Source of the DNA: Vicia villosa
Lineage: Eukaryota > Streptophyta > Magnoliopsida > Fabales > Fabaceae
DNA length: 64,000 nt
Reading direction: 5' to 3'
Assembly: GCF_029867415.1 (NCBI RefSeq)
Contig: NC_081183.1
Span: 113,249,061 to 113,313,060, forward strand
Position numbers and translations under genes: made by a program. Below the pieces are notes generated by a model. It made no database searches and was not told the origin of the DNA. It was given only the letters and a program-made list of their open reading frames with translations. This document shows positions 1 through 10,708 of the stretch, in pieces; position 1 is the first letter of the stretch, and every line of letters starts with the position of its first letter.

Positions 1-540
1 TAATATATCAAGAGTTAAGTCGACACCTTTGACGGTTCCTTAACGACACACTTCAGATATAAGTCGACACCTTTGACGGTTCCTTATACAATCTATCTGC
101 ATATCTGAGTCGATACCTTTGACGGTGCCTCAATGATATGCTTCAAAGTTAAGTCGATACCTTTGACGGTTCCTTAACAACCCACATCAAGAGTTAAGTC
201 GACACCTTTGACGGTTCCTTAACGACACCCTCCAGATATAAGTCGACACCTTTGACGGTTCCTTATATAAACTATCCGCATATCTGAGTCGATACGTTTG
301 ACGGTGCCTCAACAATATGCTTCAAATTTAAGTCGATACCTTTGACGGTTCCTTAAATAACCCAACACAGACCTGAGTCGACACCTTTGACGGTTCCTTA
401 TACAATCTATCCGCATATCTGAGTCGATACCTTTGACGGTGCCTCAACAATATGCTTCGAATTTAAGTCGATACCTTTGACGGTTCCTTAAATAACCCAA
501 CACAGATTTGAGTCGATACCTTTGACGGTTCCTCAACATT
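1..540 (+). repeat. Tandem array of 12 ~45-bp hairpin units in an Ogre-like 3' UTR
   Basis: Twelve units share a core reading GTCGAyACCTTTGACGGT, with gtcga at about 19, 63, 109, 153, 198, 242, 288, 333, 377, 423, 467 and 512. Each core is flanked by short arms that pair: GTTAAG/CTTAAC (14-19 with 39-44), TATAAG/CTTATA (58-63 with 83-88), TGAG/CTCA (106-109 with 129-132), TTTAAG/CTTAAA and TTGAG/CTCAA. Units follow an A-B-C-D order that repeats about every 180 bp, so there is a higher-order period. The array lies just before a polypurine tract and 3' LTR, so it belongs to the 3' untranslated part of the element. It has no coding potential. Confidence 0.9.
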
Positions 541-757
541 CAAAAGAGGGAAGACAGCAAAAGCAGAAATTGCGTAACAATCTATACTCCAACAGCTATC
601 AGATGGCATCTACAAGCCCATCTCCGACAAAAGTCCCTACTTCAAATAGGGCAAATTTCTTGGTATTCTAGTGTTCAATCACCTTCTACCTTCAGATACC
701 GACTGGCATACTAACCAGTCTACATCTTCAGGTTTAAGATAATTGAACAGGGGTAGC
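1..757 (+). mobile_element. 3' internal end of a plus-strand Ogre-like Ty3-gypsy retrotransposon
   Basis: This is the visible tail of an element whose coding part lies off the left edge. It consists of the hairpin array, about 200 bp of unique sequence, and a polypurine tract (AGGGGTAGC, ending at 757) directly before an LTR beginning TGTCATACCCC. The same tract-to-LTR arrangement (GGGGCAGC then TGTTGTACCCC) is seen for the minus-strand element at 8490, which supports the assignment. Confidence 0.8.
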
Positions 758-1927
758 TGTCATACCCCAAAATTTGCCCATGTTATTTTCCACACATAAA
801 ATCAAAACAAAAGACAAAGCTCCAAAACACACTCTCCTATACAAAAGCTCTGAACTAGGGTTTGATTAATTTAATGGAAAATCATTGAATCAATGACTCA
901 AGATGGTTCCATAGGGTCACCAACATCCCAAAGAATCTCCATGTAAAGTTTCAAGTCAAACAGAGCAAATTGAGCCCCTCAAATCCTGATTAGGTCAACA
1001 ATCGACTCTCAAGGGCAAAACAGTCATTTCAAGTCAATATACAATCAAAGTTCAAGGTATTTGGTCAACAACATCCTCATAACCCTAAAATCATCATTTG
1101 ATCAAGGGTTGATCATGATGATGCAAGGAAAGATCAGAAAAGTCAGAAGTCAAAAGTTACTATTTCGGGCATGAACTGAAAAAGTCAACCAAACTTTGGA
1201 AATTCACCAAATATTCATACTTCATCAGAAAAATTCCCATAAAAGCTCATTTTGAAGGGAATTCATTCCTCTATCCAATGGTTCAAGAATCAGAGCTCAT
1301 AGGCCAATGGTTTAAGAGATATGGCTTCATACATTATAGGTCCTTTTCAAAAGTCAACAAAAAGACATGTTTTTCAAAAGGTCATAAAATAAGAATGGAA
1401 AATGATTTTGATATGAGACCAAAGACACTGGTTATAGGACTCCCTAAGGTTTCCAAAAAGTTCACAATCTTGAAAAAATATGGAGATATGAAGAAATGGC
1501 AAGGTGTACAAGTTCACTTAAATTCAAGGGCATGTATGGAGAGAAAAGGCTCAAAACCACAAATATTTCCAAATGGGCCTATGATCTTTCCATCTAATCT
1601 CTATCATGAGACCATCCACGATCCAAAACAAGAGTCATGTTATTTTTGCTATTTTTATTAATTATTTTATGGTTTATATCACCTTAAATCATGGAAAAAT
1701 TATATAAAATAGTGAAATAATTATGAAATATTATTTGCTTTGATTTTAAAACAAGGAATCAATCAAATATATCTCTCTTAATTGATCAAACAATAATTGA
1801 AGCAAATTGAATCAAATATTGGGCAAAAATAGAAAGATTGAATATAATTTTTCAATCAAATTTCTCAAAGATTCAAGTGCATGATTTAGAAGATATTGGG
1901 TTCAAATTTTGACCTAGAATGGATCTC

Positions 1928-1936
1928 TTATATATA
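1928..1936 (+). promoter_or_regulatory. Probable TATA box of the Ogre-like LTR
   Basis: TTATATATA lies about 1.17 kb into the LTR, followed within 40 bp by a C/A-rich stretch ending in gaagaggggacgag, a plausible start-site region. This divides the LTR into a U3 of about 1.2 kb and an R/U5 of about 2.7 kb. It is a motif call only. Confidence 0.5.
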
Positions 1937-2629
1937 CTGCACAAACCCTGATGAAGAGGGGACGAGATTCTGCAGCCAAGAACCACCTTCACGCTCTCAA
2001 AAAGTTCAAGAAAATTTCAAATCGTTTTTGGAGTTAGAGATCGACTCCTAGAGTTTTGAAGGTATAGACACGTCCCTGGAGTATCACTGATCGTTTTCCC
2101 ATCCTCCCCAAGTCGTTACGCATCAAGAACACTCACCTATTCCTCACGGTTTGTCCAAAATTTTTGAGCATCGATTGCATCCTTTTACACATTATACATG
2201 AATTTTGATTGCATAATCGTGCTTGTCATAATTCCATATGTGTTTCTGCAAGTTTAATTGTGTTTATATGATTGGATGAATCTGCCACCATTGTTAGGGT
2301 TTTGAGTTTTAAGTTAGGGCTTTATGCTTTAGGATGAATTAGTCGTAATTTCACGTGCTATCAAATTCCTGGGATCTGGACGATCGTAAATATGTGGTCG
2401 CGACAAGTTTTCGTTTCGTTCTGCTTGTTCTTTGATTTTTGCAGGTATGATAGACATGGCTTTTTATAGCTAACATAAAAAAGGCGGTGTAAAAGATCTG
2501 TTACAGGTTTTATTTGGGGAAGACGACGAGGTGTCGTCACTTGATTGGCCAGTTTGAAATTCTGGCGAGCGGGACCCTTTGCATATTTCTTACAAAATAT
2601 ATTCTGTTGTTGTACATGTGGTATACAAC

Positions 2630-2705
2630 ATGGATTGCGTGGAAGAGTGGGAGGCGTGCATTTGTACGATCGAAGGGTCCAGGGTTCGATCCCTGGCCCT
2701 TGCAA
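2630..2705 (+). other. tRNA-like block (B-box T-arm) inside the LTR
   Basis: The segment CCAGGGTTCGATCCCTGG at 2679-2696 forms a perfect T-arm-like stem-loop and contains the RNA polymerase III B-box consensus GGTTCGAnnCC. A weaker A-box-like stretch (gcgtggaagagtggga) lies about 40 bp upstream. No full cloverleaf with a paired acceptor stem is evident, so this is a tRNA-derived or tRNA-mimicking sequence rather than a tRNA gene. Confidence 0.4.
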
Positions 2706-2927
2706 AGTTTTTTCACTTGTTTCTCTTGCAGATCCTATATGCACTCACAGCGAAGGATTAGCATACATCCTCACGCGATCACCATCAGATCCAGCATCCA
2801 GTAAATCCAACGCATTAGGATTAAGGAACCACCATGCACCCTCAGAACTCAGCAACACAGGATCAAGACAGCTAAGTTTTTTCTTTTATTTTTTTTATTT
2901 ATTATTATATAAACTTGTTTTTTTATT

Positions 2928-2937
<10 letters not shown>

Positions 2938-2984
<47 letters not shown>
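2938..2984. repeat. (AT)n microsatellite
   Basis: An uninterrupted AT dinucleotide run inside the plus-strand LTR, followed by about 250 bp of very AT-rich sequence. Confidence 0.95.
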
Positions 2985-2988
<4 letters not shown>

Positions 2989-4501
2989 TTTACTAATATA
3001 TATTAGTTTTCCAAAAAACCTTTTATTTCATAATAGTACTACTATTTTAATTTATGCAATTTAATTCTTTTAATATATTTATTTTATTTTTAATAATTAA
3101 TATATTTATTATTTATCTATTTTCTTTTATTTATTTATATTATTCATTTAATTAGATAATTTATTTAAATTCTCAATAATTCATAAAAATCATAAAAATG
3201 CTTTTTCCGATTATTTATTTTTCTTCCCTCGATTTAATTAATTAGGTCACGAGACCAATAATTAATTAAATCGTTTATATTTTCTTATTTAATTTGTACC
3301 CTAATTAGGGTTTACGATGAACATTCCAATACACTGAATATTGTCTTTTGTGCCTTGCCTTTTCAGGGTTATCAACAGGGTTTCTTCCGACAACACGCCC
3401 GATCAAAACTCAAAGCAAAGTGTCTTATTTATTCTTTTTTTAAAGTCTATTTGGTTCCCTTTAAATTTAAGGTTTGCCTTGCCTTCATTCTTCTGCTTTG
3501 CCTTTTTCAGGGTTAACCCCGAGGCTTGCTGCCAACCCTATCAGATCAAAACAAGCTAAGTATCTTTGTCTATTTTTATTATTTTAAAATCTATTTATTC
3601 TTTACTTTAGGGTTAATTTCGTTCGCCTTCGAACTAGCCATACACTCACCCCATTTTTTGTTTGCTTGCATTTTCAGGGTTTGTTGATCGCCAAACATAC
3701 GAATTTGGTAACCCTAAAACTTTACCCTTTATTTTTCTGTTTTATTATTACTTATGTCAAACCCTACTAAGGGATCCGCTGGTTTCATTGTCCCCTCCCC
3801 CATATTGTTGTTGTTCTTGCCTTATATTATCTGCGTGGTTAGTAAAATAGGGAGTGACAACCATTAAATTGAATTAGCCTCACTAATTTACAAGATAATA
3901 TAATTGAATATAATCACGTGATTGGTGCACACACGCACGCTTTTGGGTAACCCTCTCTGTTGCCTTGTTGCCTGTTGCCTGTTGCCTTGTTGCCTTGTGT
4001 TTTTGCAGAATAGCCAGTCTCTCGAATATGAGGATACCTCAGCCATGTTGCCTCGATAAAAGGTCATGAGACCCTAGATGATGCTGCCTTCGATACACAA
4101 ATGACCTTGACCCTCGGAAGTTGCCTACGGAAAAAGGCTGAGGTATCTTCTGGTTGCCTAATGAAAAATGGCTTATTCTGATCCTTGCCTTAGATTACCT
4201 GCCCTTCTATTGCATGGGACAGTCTTATGGCAAAGGATGCTTCGATGACCCTTCAACCTCCAAGCGAAAGGCTTCCTGCCCTCTTATGGCAAGGATAGAC
4301 CCTTTCATTCTGAAAGGCTAAAAAGAGACCTATCATCTGAGTTTAAGGTAATTGCCCCTAATTGCCTTGCAATGCTCAAACTTTCATTATATTCTTTCTC
4401 ATAATTTTTCAAAAGGGCTACGCTCATTTACGAGCTAAAGTCCCTATCTCTTTCATCTACTTCTTCTAAAAAACAAACGAGCAAGCAAAGCAATTAAGAG
4501 C

Positions 4502-4550
4502 CCATGGAAAACCATGGATGCAAAGGGTGCCTTACACCTTCCCTTTGCAT
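4502..4550 (+). other. Two-hairpin RNA module near the LTR 3' end
   Basis: CCATGG (4502-4507) pairs with CCATGG (4512-4517) around a 4-nt loop. Directly abutting, ATGCAAAGGG (4518-4527) pairs with CCCTTTGCAT (4541-4550) around a 13-nt loop (tgccttacacctt). A module with identical geometry but different stem bases is in the other plus-strand LTR at 21539-21586. It lies 150 nt before the LTR end, so it would be in R/U5 of the transcript. Confidence 0.75.
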
Positions 4551-5708
4551 AAATTACCCCCCGAACTCAGATTTTCTTTAAAAGGTTTTTTTCTGTTTCT
4601 TTTTGCCTTTCCGAATTTGTTTGGATAAAATAAAAGTCGGTGGCGACTCATGCTTAACCGCGACATTCCGATTAATAAAAAGTCAGTTCACCGTATTACA
4701 CCTAGCTTTAACAATACAAAGGTCAATGGACTAAGCATAGTTTCACCGGGAATAATTCTATTCTTTAGTACCAAGGTTTAAAAAACAAAAGAGTTTGGTT
4801 AAGCTTTAACAATACTAAACCATTTTAAAAGACAAGGTAAAAGCTTTAACAATGCTTTTAAACACAAGATAAAAGAGATTGTAAAGGGAGTTTGAGTACC
4901 TTGACAATTTTAGTCAATGTCATTCCCATCCTTTTGGACAAAAACAACAAACTTAAGCAATCAACAATGGACACCTCAAGTGTGTGTGTGGGATATCATG
5001 TGACACGAGAAAAAACAAGTGAGTATGATAATCAATAAATAAGAGAGATGGATGTATCTAAACCCTTGGAATCAAATTCATGTATGAATGATGAATGATT
5101 GATATGAAGAATAAACATAATGTTAGATAAACAACACATACGAGAAATTAACAAGATAATGGTTAAAATAACAATTAAGTACTAAACAAGGATTAAATCG
5201 ACAAGTATGTACAAGATAAAAAAACTTAATTAATCATGGATAAACAAAGATCAACATGTTTCTTTTTCTTTTTGGGTTAGGGTTTTAAACCTAGGGTTTT
5301 TGAATTACGGTTTCAAATTAGGGTTTAATCATAAACACCTAAAACTAATTGATTTTAATTGTTAAATACCTATTTCTTTAAGAGAAATGGTCTAAGGGTA
5401 CATAAAGAAGTCAAAGACATCCTATTCTAACCCTAAACACAAATTTACAAAACATTCACAAAGTTCTATAAAAGAAATAATCAAAACAAAAGATTTTTAG
5501 CTGATTTTTTCAATATGAAATACATGTTTTTGAGTTAATTTTTAAATAAAGAAAAATTAAATATTTTTGGGAATTTAAAAATTGTATGAAAATACACAAA
5601 ATAATTAAATCACACAAAAAATAAGGAGTGAAAAAGATTAAATTTCCTATTTTTCATGATTTTTCAAAGTTGTGAAGGAAATTAAATAAACAACTGATAA
5701 AAAGGTTG

Positions 5709-5796
5709 GAAATGTGGAGACTAAGGCTTGAACCCACACACCCTTGGTCATTACACAAAACATACACCACTGAGCCAACTCGCGTGTAGTGATAAT
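5709..5796 (-). other. tRNA-like block with A and B boxes in the LTR
   Basis: On the minus strand an A-box-like motif TTGGCTCAGTGGTG is followed about 40 nt later by the B-box-like motif GGGTTCAAGCC. Spacing and order match a polymerase III type 2 internal promoter. It is the second of two such blocks about 65 bp apart. Confidence 0.5.
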
Positions 5797-5857
5797 AGGC
5801 CCATCTCATTTCAATACCTATTAAAACAAGTTGAAAATGTTAAAAATAAAAAAGGAA

Positions 5858-5945
5858 CAAAAGGTCTGGGGCGATGGGGATTCGAACCTCAGACCTAAGG
5901 GTCACACTTCACACACAAACATAAGTTACCAACTGAGCCAGAACG
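5858..5945 (-). other. tRNA-like block with A and B boxes in the LTR
   Basis: On the minus strand TGGCTCAGTTGGTAA (an almost perfect A box) is followed about 40 nt later by GGTTCGAATCC (a perfect B box) and a partly paired T-arm. No convincing acceptor stem or anticodon arm is seen, so it is called tRNA-like, not a tRNA gene. Confidence 0.55.
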
Positions 5946-7055
5946 ATTAGTCGTTCATATAATGCGCTCCATTCAAAATAAAATAAACAAAGTTTCAGAA
6001 ATTCAAATTTCCCTCCACCAACTTCATCTTCTTCGTGAAGAAGAACAACAACAACATCAATGGTGGATTTTCCAACTTGGTCAAATCTCAATCAATTTTA
6101 AAAAAGTAAAACACTAACTTGATCAGAATTTTATCACGAATTCAACCATGTAATTAACTCATACTAATTCAACTTAAAACTCATGAATTTCTAGATTTCA
6201 CTCAAGAACCCTAAAATACAAAATTAAAATTAAATGCTCAAATCAAACAATTAAGCCCCAAGAGTTTAGGCTACTATTCCCTACAAGTTTCTGAACAAAA
6301 TGGTATCAGGAATTGCAAGGAACAATGCTTAAACAAGTATGCTCGATTTCAAGAAAAATACCTATGAAAATGGAATTTTGATCCTATGTTAGAGGTGTTG
6401 CAGGGATTGCTTTAAGGATCTGGAAAGCTTCAGGGACCTTCAAGGAAGCTTTTGGAATGCTCAGCAAGCTTTGATCACCAATCCTTCTTCAAACTCGATA
6501 CCACCTACAAACACAAAAAGTTGTGCCTAGAACTTAATGTTCTAGGTGTTACATATTTGAAATAGGTGTTTGGGTAGCTTATATATGTGATATAGAAGGT
6601 ATCTAACACAAAAAATTCAAGAACGCACGAGCCAATTTCAAAATCCAAACTTTGGTTCAAAGTAACACTTTAATGGAATTTTGAATGGTGATTTCTGGTT
6701 CAAGGATTTTGGTAAGTGTTTAGAGGTTATGGATAGTTTCTATATGTGATATAGAAGCTATTTGGAAGGTTAATTTGGTTGGTAAGTGTTTGGTTTGGAT
6801 TTTGGTAAGTTATGAGCTTGAAAGAAGCTTTAATGGAGGTAAAAATGTGATTTTTGGTTAGGGGGCCTTTGAGAGGTTAAGGAAGGTATGGACAGCTTCT
6901 AAATGATGTTTAGAAATTGTCTAAACCATTGGTTGATACCCAGAATTGCTTGAACTCAAAATGGCCTATAAAATGCAAAGATAGGAAAATGAGAATTTCA
7001 AGTGAGGTATTGACTTGGAGAATTCTAGTGTATTTGATCAAGGGAGTGATACTCT

Positions 7056-7065
7056 CTATTTATAG
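7056..7065 (-). promoter_or_regulatory. Probable TATA box of the minus-strand LTR
   Basis: On the minus strand the sequence reads CCTATAAATAGAGAG, a good plant TATA box, about 1.43 kb into the LTR. The corresponding distance in the LTR starting at 758 is about 1.2 kb. Confidence 0.55.
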
Positions 7066-8846
7066 GCAAGGATTAGGGTTTGTGGAGGGAAAAACTTCAG
7101 AGTTTTAAGCTCACATGTGATCTTTGTACCTCTTTGCTTGTTTCTGAAAAAATGAGAAAGTTATGGTTTCAATGGAAGGTTCAAACTTTAAGCATGCTTG
7201 CAAGGACATTGATATGATCTTAGAGAGCTTGCTTGTTGGATTTTTGTTGCTTTTGCTGCAGAGGAGACATGGGGGAGGCTCAAGGAGAGTGGACTTTGCA
7301 AAGAAATGCTTTTCTAGAATGGAAGTGTAACCTTTATGCCATTAATGGAATGATCACTTGGATAATGTCTTAAACACTTGGATTATAGCTCAAAAGCAAG
7401 TGTAATCTTCTGACTACTTGGAACAAGTTATATGGTCTGCAAGAAAGGAATATTTGCATTTGAAATGGTTTTGGTTCATAACTTCTTCATCTTCATTCTT
7501 GAATTCAAGTGTTCATGGTGCCTTCTTCACAAAATCATATCTCATTGATCAAGCCATGGATTTTCATGCTATTGGTCTCTTTGTAAATCCCTTTCTACAT
7601 ACTTCAATTCACTAGTTAAAAGTTTCCTCAAACTCTTTTTGGATCATGGAGAAAAAAGGGCTTAAAGTTAAGAAAAAACTAGGTGAAAACACTTAGAATT
7701 TTTCCAAGTTTTTTAGACATAAACCTTCTTAATCCAAAATCTCTCAAAATAATCACTTTTAGCCAAAAGTTGCATTGTGCTAATTTGTTTGTTTTGTCAA
7801 GATCTACAACTTCCATGTTTGGAGATTTTTGAGTTTGTAGGCAAAATTTGAAGTTCCCAAAATTAGGTCAAAATTCACTTAAAACCCTAGTTTCGAGTTT
7901 TGTTGACTTTTTGATTCTTGATGAATTATTTGAATTTTCTTTGATCAAATGTCTTAAATATCCATATGATGATTATTTGGATCCTTAAAAGTCCGTAGTT
8001 GACCATTTTTCTCAAAAGTCAAAGGTTGACTTGCACAGTTGACTTTTTCCAAATGAACTGTATTTTTGTAATTTTCATATGAATCAAGATCTCCTCTTCA
8101 AATGAATGATGTGAATGGACTATAATGTTTATTTGGTTTCCCTTGAATCATAGTTTGGGTCTTGGAGCCATGTCCTGATTAAAAGTCAACACTCTAGTGT
8201 AATTAGGTCAAAAACCCTAATTGGAGCCTCTAGTGAATTTGAAGTTGATTGGTCTTGCATTGAACTATCCTTGGAATTTGATATTGGTTAGAGGATCCTT
8301 GTGGGCCTTAAAACCCTAATTTGCCCAGCCTTCTCTTGATCAGTCTCATATCTTGAGGTACAAGCAACAAACAACAATTTTTTGTATTTTTGTTAACAAA
8401 TGATAAATGCATGATGATTATGATGATAATGATGATCCTAATATTTAAAATATGGTGGGATATCAGTGGTAAAAAATTGGGGTACAACAGCTGCCCCTAT
8501 TTAAGTTCCTGATACCTGATGAGGGGAAGATGGAATCTTCGTCTCAACACAGTAGGAGGGACTTAAATACAAAAGATAGCACAATTTTGGACCTTGAGAG
8601 CCCACATGCATGATATGAAAACAACATATTTTTTGATTTTTATATGGAACAAACAAACAACATCCTTCCTTTAAATTGGGAGAATGGAACAGATCTACTA
8701 GGGATATGTAATGAACATTCCATGACTATTAGAGAGAAGAACAATGTAACAGAATTTGGTAAACTCTGGATTTTACAAGACAAGGTTTAATCTTCTCCAT
8801 TGGCTGCATTCTCACGCCGGAGAAGGAGATCAATAGGCTTCCTCAA

Positions 8847-8990
8847 TGAATTGTCTCATACGTTGGGGAGACTCACCATTCACAAAGGAAAGAACCAACT
8901 TTAACATGAATTGTCTCGACGCTGGAGAGACTGACCATTCATAATAACTTCAACATGAACTGTCTCGACGCTGGAGAGACCAATCATTCA
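8847..8990 (-). repeat. Three tandem nested-stem hairpin units in the 3' UTR
   Basis: In each unit an outer arm TGAAT pairs with ATTCA and an inner arm GTCTC with GAGAC. Unit 1: 8847-8851/8878-8882 and 8853-8857/8868-8872. Unit 2: 8907-8911/8937-8941 and 8913-8917/8927-8931. Unit 3: 8956-8959/8987-8990 and 8962-8966/8976-8980. Weaker related units continue to about 9260. Confidence 0.65.
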
Positions 8991-10541
8991 TAACATTTAG
9001 GTTCTTCAACAGACTATCTTCATCGTCTATTGTGAATCTTCTATAGTGAATTGTCTTCTTACACTGATACTAATCACTTGCAAAATTAGGTTCTTCAACA
9101 GACTGTCTTCATTATCTTGAGAAGGCTAACCATCTATTGTGAAACTTATATAGTGAACTGTCTTCTTACACCAAGAGACTAATCAATTGCAAAATTAGTT
9201 TCTTCAACAAACTGTCTCATCATCTTGAGAAGGCCAACCATCTATCGTGAAACTTTTATCATTCCCAAACTTCTCTACTGGAAACATTTTTCTTGCTCCG
9301 TAGAGACGGTCATCTTCTTTCAAGAAGGAAATTAGGGACACACAAGCTGCTCAAATAAAGAGACCATTACTTGTTGTCGGGTAATAAATGCAATAACAGT
9401 TGTGGGGAATATAAATCCAACTTTCTGGAGAACCAAAAACATGTTCATGTTTGAAAATATCAGGTCTTCAATCATGCACAATAAATGCACTCTGAGAATC
9501 CAGGATTCGCTGATCCAAATAATCATATCTGCTGGAGACAACGTTCAAACCAAGACAGAGTTACAATGAAACACCAAACAAGACATTTCCCATTGAGGAA
9601 CAATCTCAAAATGGGGGTTCATCCTATCTATATATAGGTGCATAAGCTAAAACAAGATCTTCCAATGAGGAACAATCGTATCGGGGAAACACAAGGATAT
9701 GGGTCTTTCTTCCTAAAGTTGACGCTTAAGTGGAAAGAGTAAAGACATTGCTTAGGGAATAATAAGCTTATCATATCATTAAGATGCAAATGATGCCCAT
9801 GAATATATGATGCATGAATGCATGAGTGCATAAGTGAGTGTTATGTGCATACTGAAAAAACTAACATATAATAAGATGACCACACTGGGAAATGACAACA
9901 CCAAGGTATATACTCGCCCGATCGTCAACAACATCTTATGTCAGGGATGCAGATCCTGCAGGGGAAGAGAATACTCTTCAAATCAATCTTCTTTGTTCAT
10001 TTTGAGAAGAAAACCCATTCTTGGGAAGCATATTTCGAGAAGAAAACCCATCTTTGGCTGGAGACAACTTGTGTCAAGACCTAGATGTTTTGTGGGGATA
10101 AAATCTGTTGGTGTTTTCGTTTCTTTCCTTGAGAACCAACTCTTCTAGGGACTCTGGGTCAACCTTCTGTATTCAATAGTTTTAAGAAAACGTTCTATCT
10201 TTTCATTTATTTTGAAAAACAATTTTGACTTTGTTTCAAATCTCTTAATTTTAAAAACAATATTTGCAAGATAGGATAAAATAAGAATTCCAAGAAATGA
10301 GATAAGGCTCGAATTTTCATTAATGGAATGGTAGTCTGCGAACGGCAAGACCCCATAGATTATAAATTTTGAAAAGGGTAACTTTTACAGGAAATGGTAC
10401 ACTAAAAGACAATGATCACTAGTCTCCCTATCAACTTTGAATATCAAGCGTACGTTGACGTCGGTTGAGAGTCTTCATAAAATCTCTAGGATTGTTAGGT
10501 GATACCGGATGTGGTTACTTGCCATATTCCCTAATTTTTGC

Positions 10542-10685
10542 ATGAATTGCCTTTGCAGGTTTTCAATTCATCGGGATGATTATCTCTTTTTATTGTCTCT
10601 AATTTTGCCTGGACCGCCTTTTCAGGTTTTTAGTCCACCGAGACGCTCATTTTTGCCTAAGTCACCCTTTCAGGTTTTCAACTTA
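10542..10685 (-). repeat. Three hairpins with conserved loop and varying stems
   Basis: Stems, plus coordinates: ATGAATTG/CAATTCAT (10542-10549 with 10564-10571), TGGAC/GTCCA (10610-10614 with 10633-10637), TAAGT/ACTTA (10658-10662 with 10681-10685). Loops share a cc-tttt-cagg-tttt core, and each unit follows a ttttgc motif. In minus-strand (transcript) sense the second and third stems extend by U-G pairs. They sit directly after the integrase stop. Confidence 0.75.
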
Positions 10686-10708
10686 GCGAGCTATTCTTTT
10701 TTCCTTTT

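Larger units (their letters stand above)
758..4700 (+). mobile_element. 3' LTR of an Ogre-like Ty3-gypsy element (about 3.9 kb)
   Basis: The LTR starts TGTCATACCCC after the polypurine tract and ends ACCGTATTACA, giving TG...CA termini. A length near 4 kb is typical of Ogre elements and unusual for other plant LTRs. It contains a TATA box near 1930, a tRNA-like block near 2630-2705, an AT microsatellite at 2938-2984, a tgccttgt-rich stretch near 3950-4005 and a two-hairpin module at 4502-4550. The sequence after 4700 belongs to another element in the opposite orientation, so this element appears inserted into that element's LTR. The internal short reading frames are not conserved genes. Confidence 0.8.
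4701..8489 (-). mobile_element. 3' LTR of the minus-strand Ogre/Tat element, truncated
   Basis: On the minus strand the LTR begins TGTTGTACCCCAATTTTTTA at 8489, directly after the polypurine tract AAATAGGGGCAGC (8502-8490). It runs at least 3.8 kb to 4701, where the plus-strand LTR ends. Features inside it are a TATA box near 7060 and two tRNA-like blocks (5945-5858 and 5796-5709), all in sense orientation. I see no genes; the short reading frames at 5909-6091, 6917-7108 and 7418-7615 resemble nothing. Confidence 0.75.
8490..10708 (-). other. 3' UTR of the minus-strand Ogre/Tat element
   Basis: This lies between the integrase stop and the 3' LTR and has no conserved coding frame. It holds hairpins at 10685-10542, a second set at 8990-8847, several looser copies of a GTCTC...GAGAC-type motif to about 9260, and a polypurine tract (8502-8490). 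A long 3' UTR is usual for Ogre elements. Confidence 0.7.

Noticed and set aside
1..540. CRISPR-like direct repeats with spacers
   Set aside because: The genome is a plant nuclear one, the 'spacers' recur in fixed order, the arms pair with each other, and the array abuts a retrotransposon LTR.
1278..1661. 127-codon frame in the plus-strand LTR
   Set aside because: Low-complexity sequence, no family resemblance, inside U3 of an LTR.
5858..5945. A true tRNA gene
   Set aside because: A and B boxes are good but no acceptor stem or anticodon arm pairs; kept only as tRNA-like.
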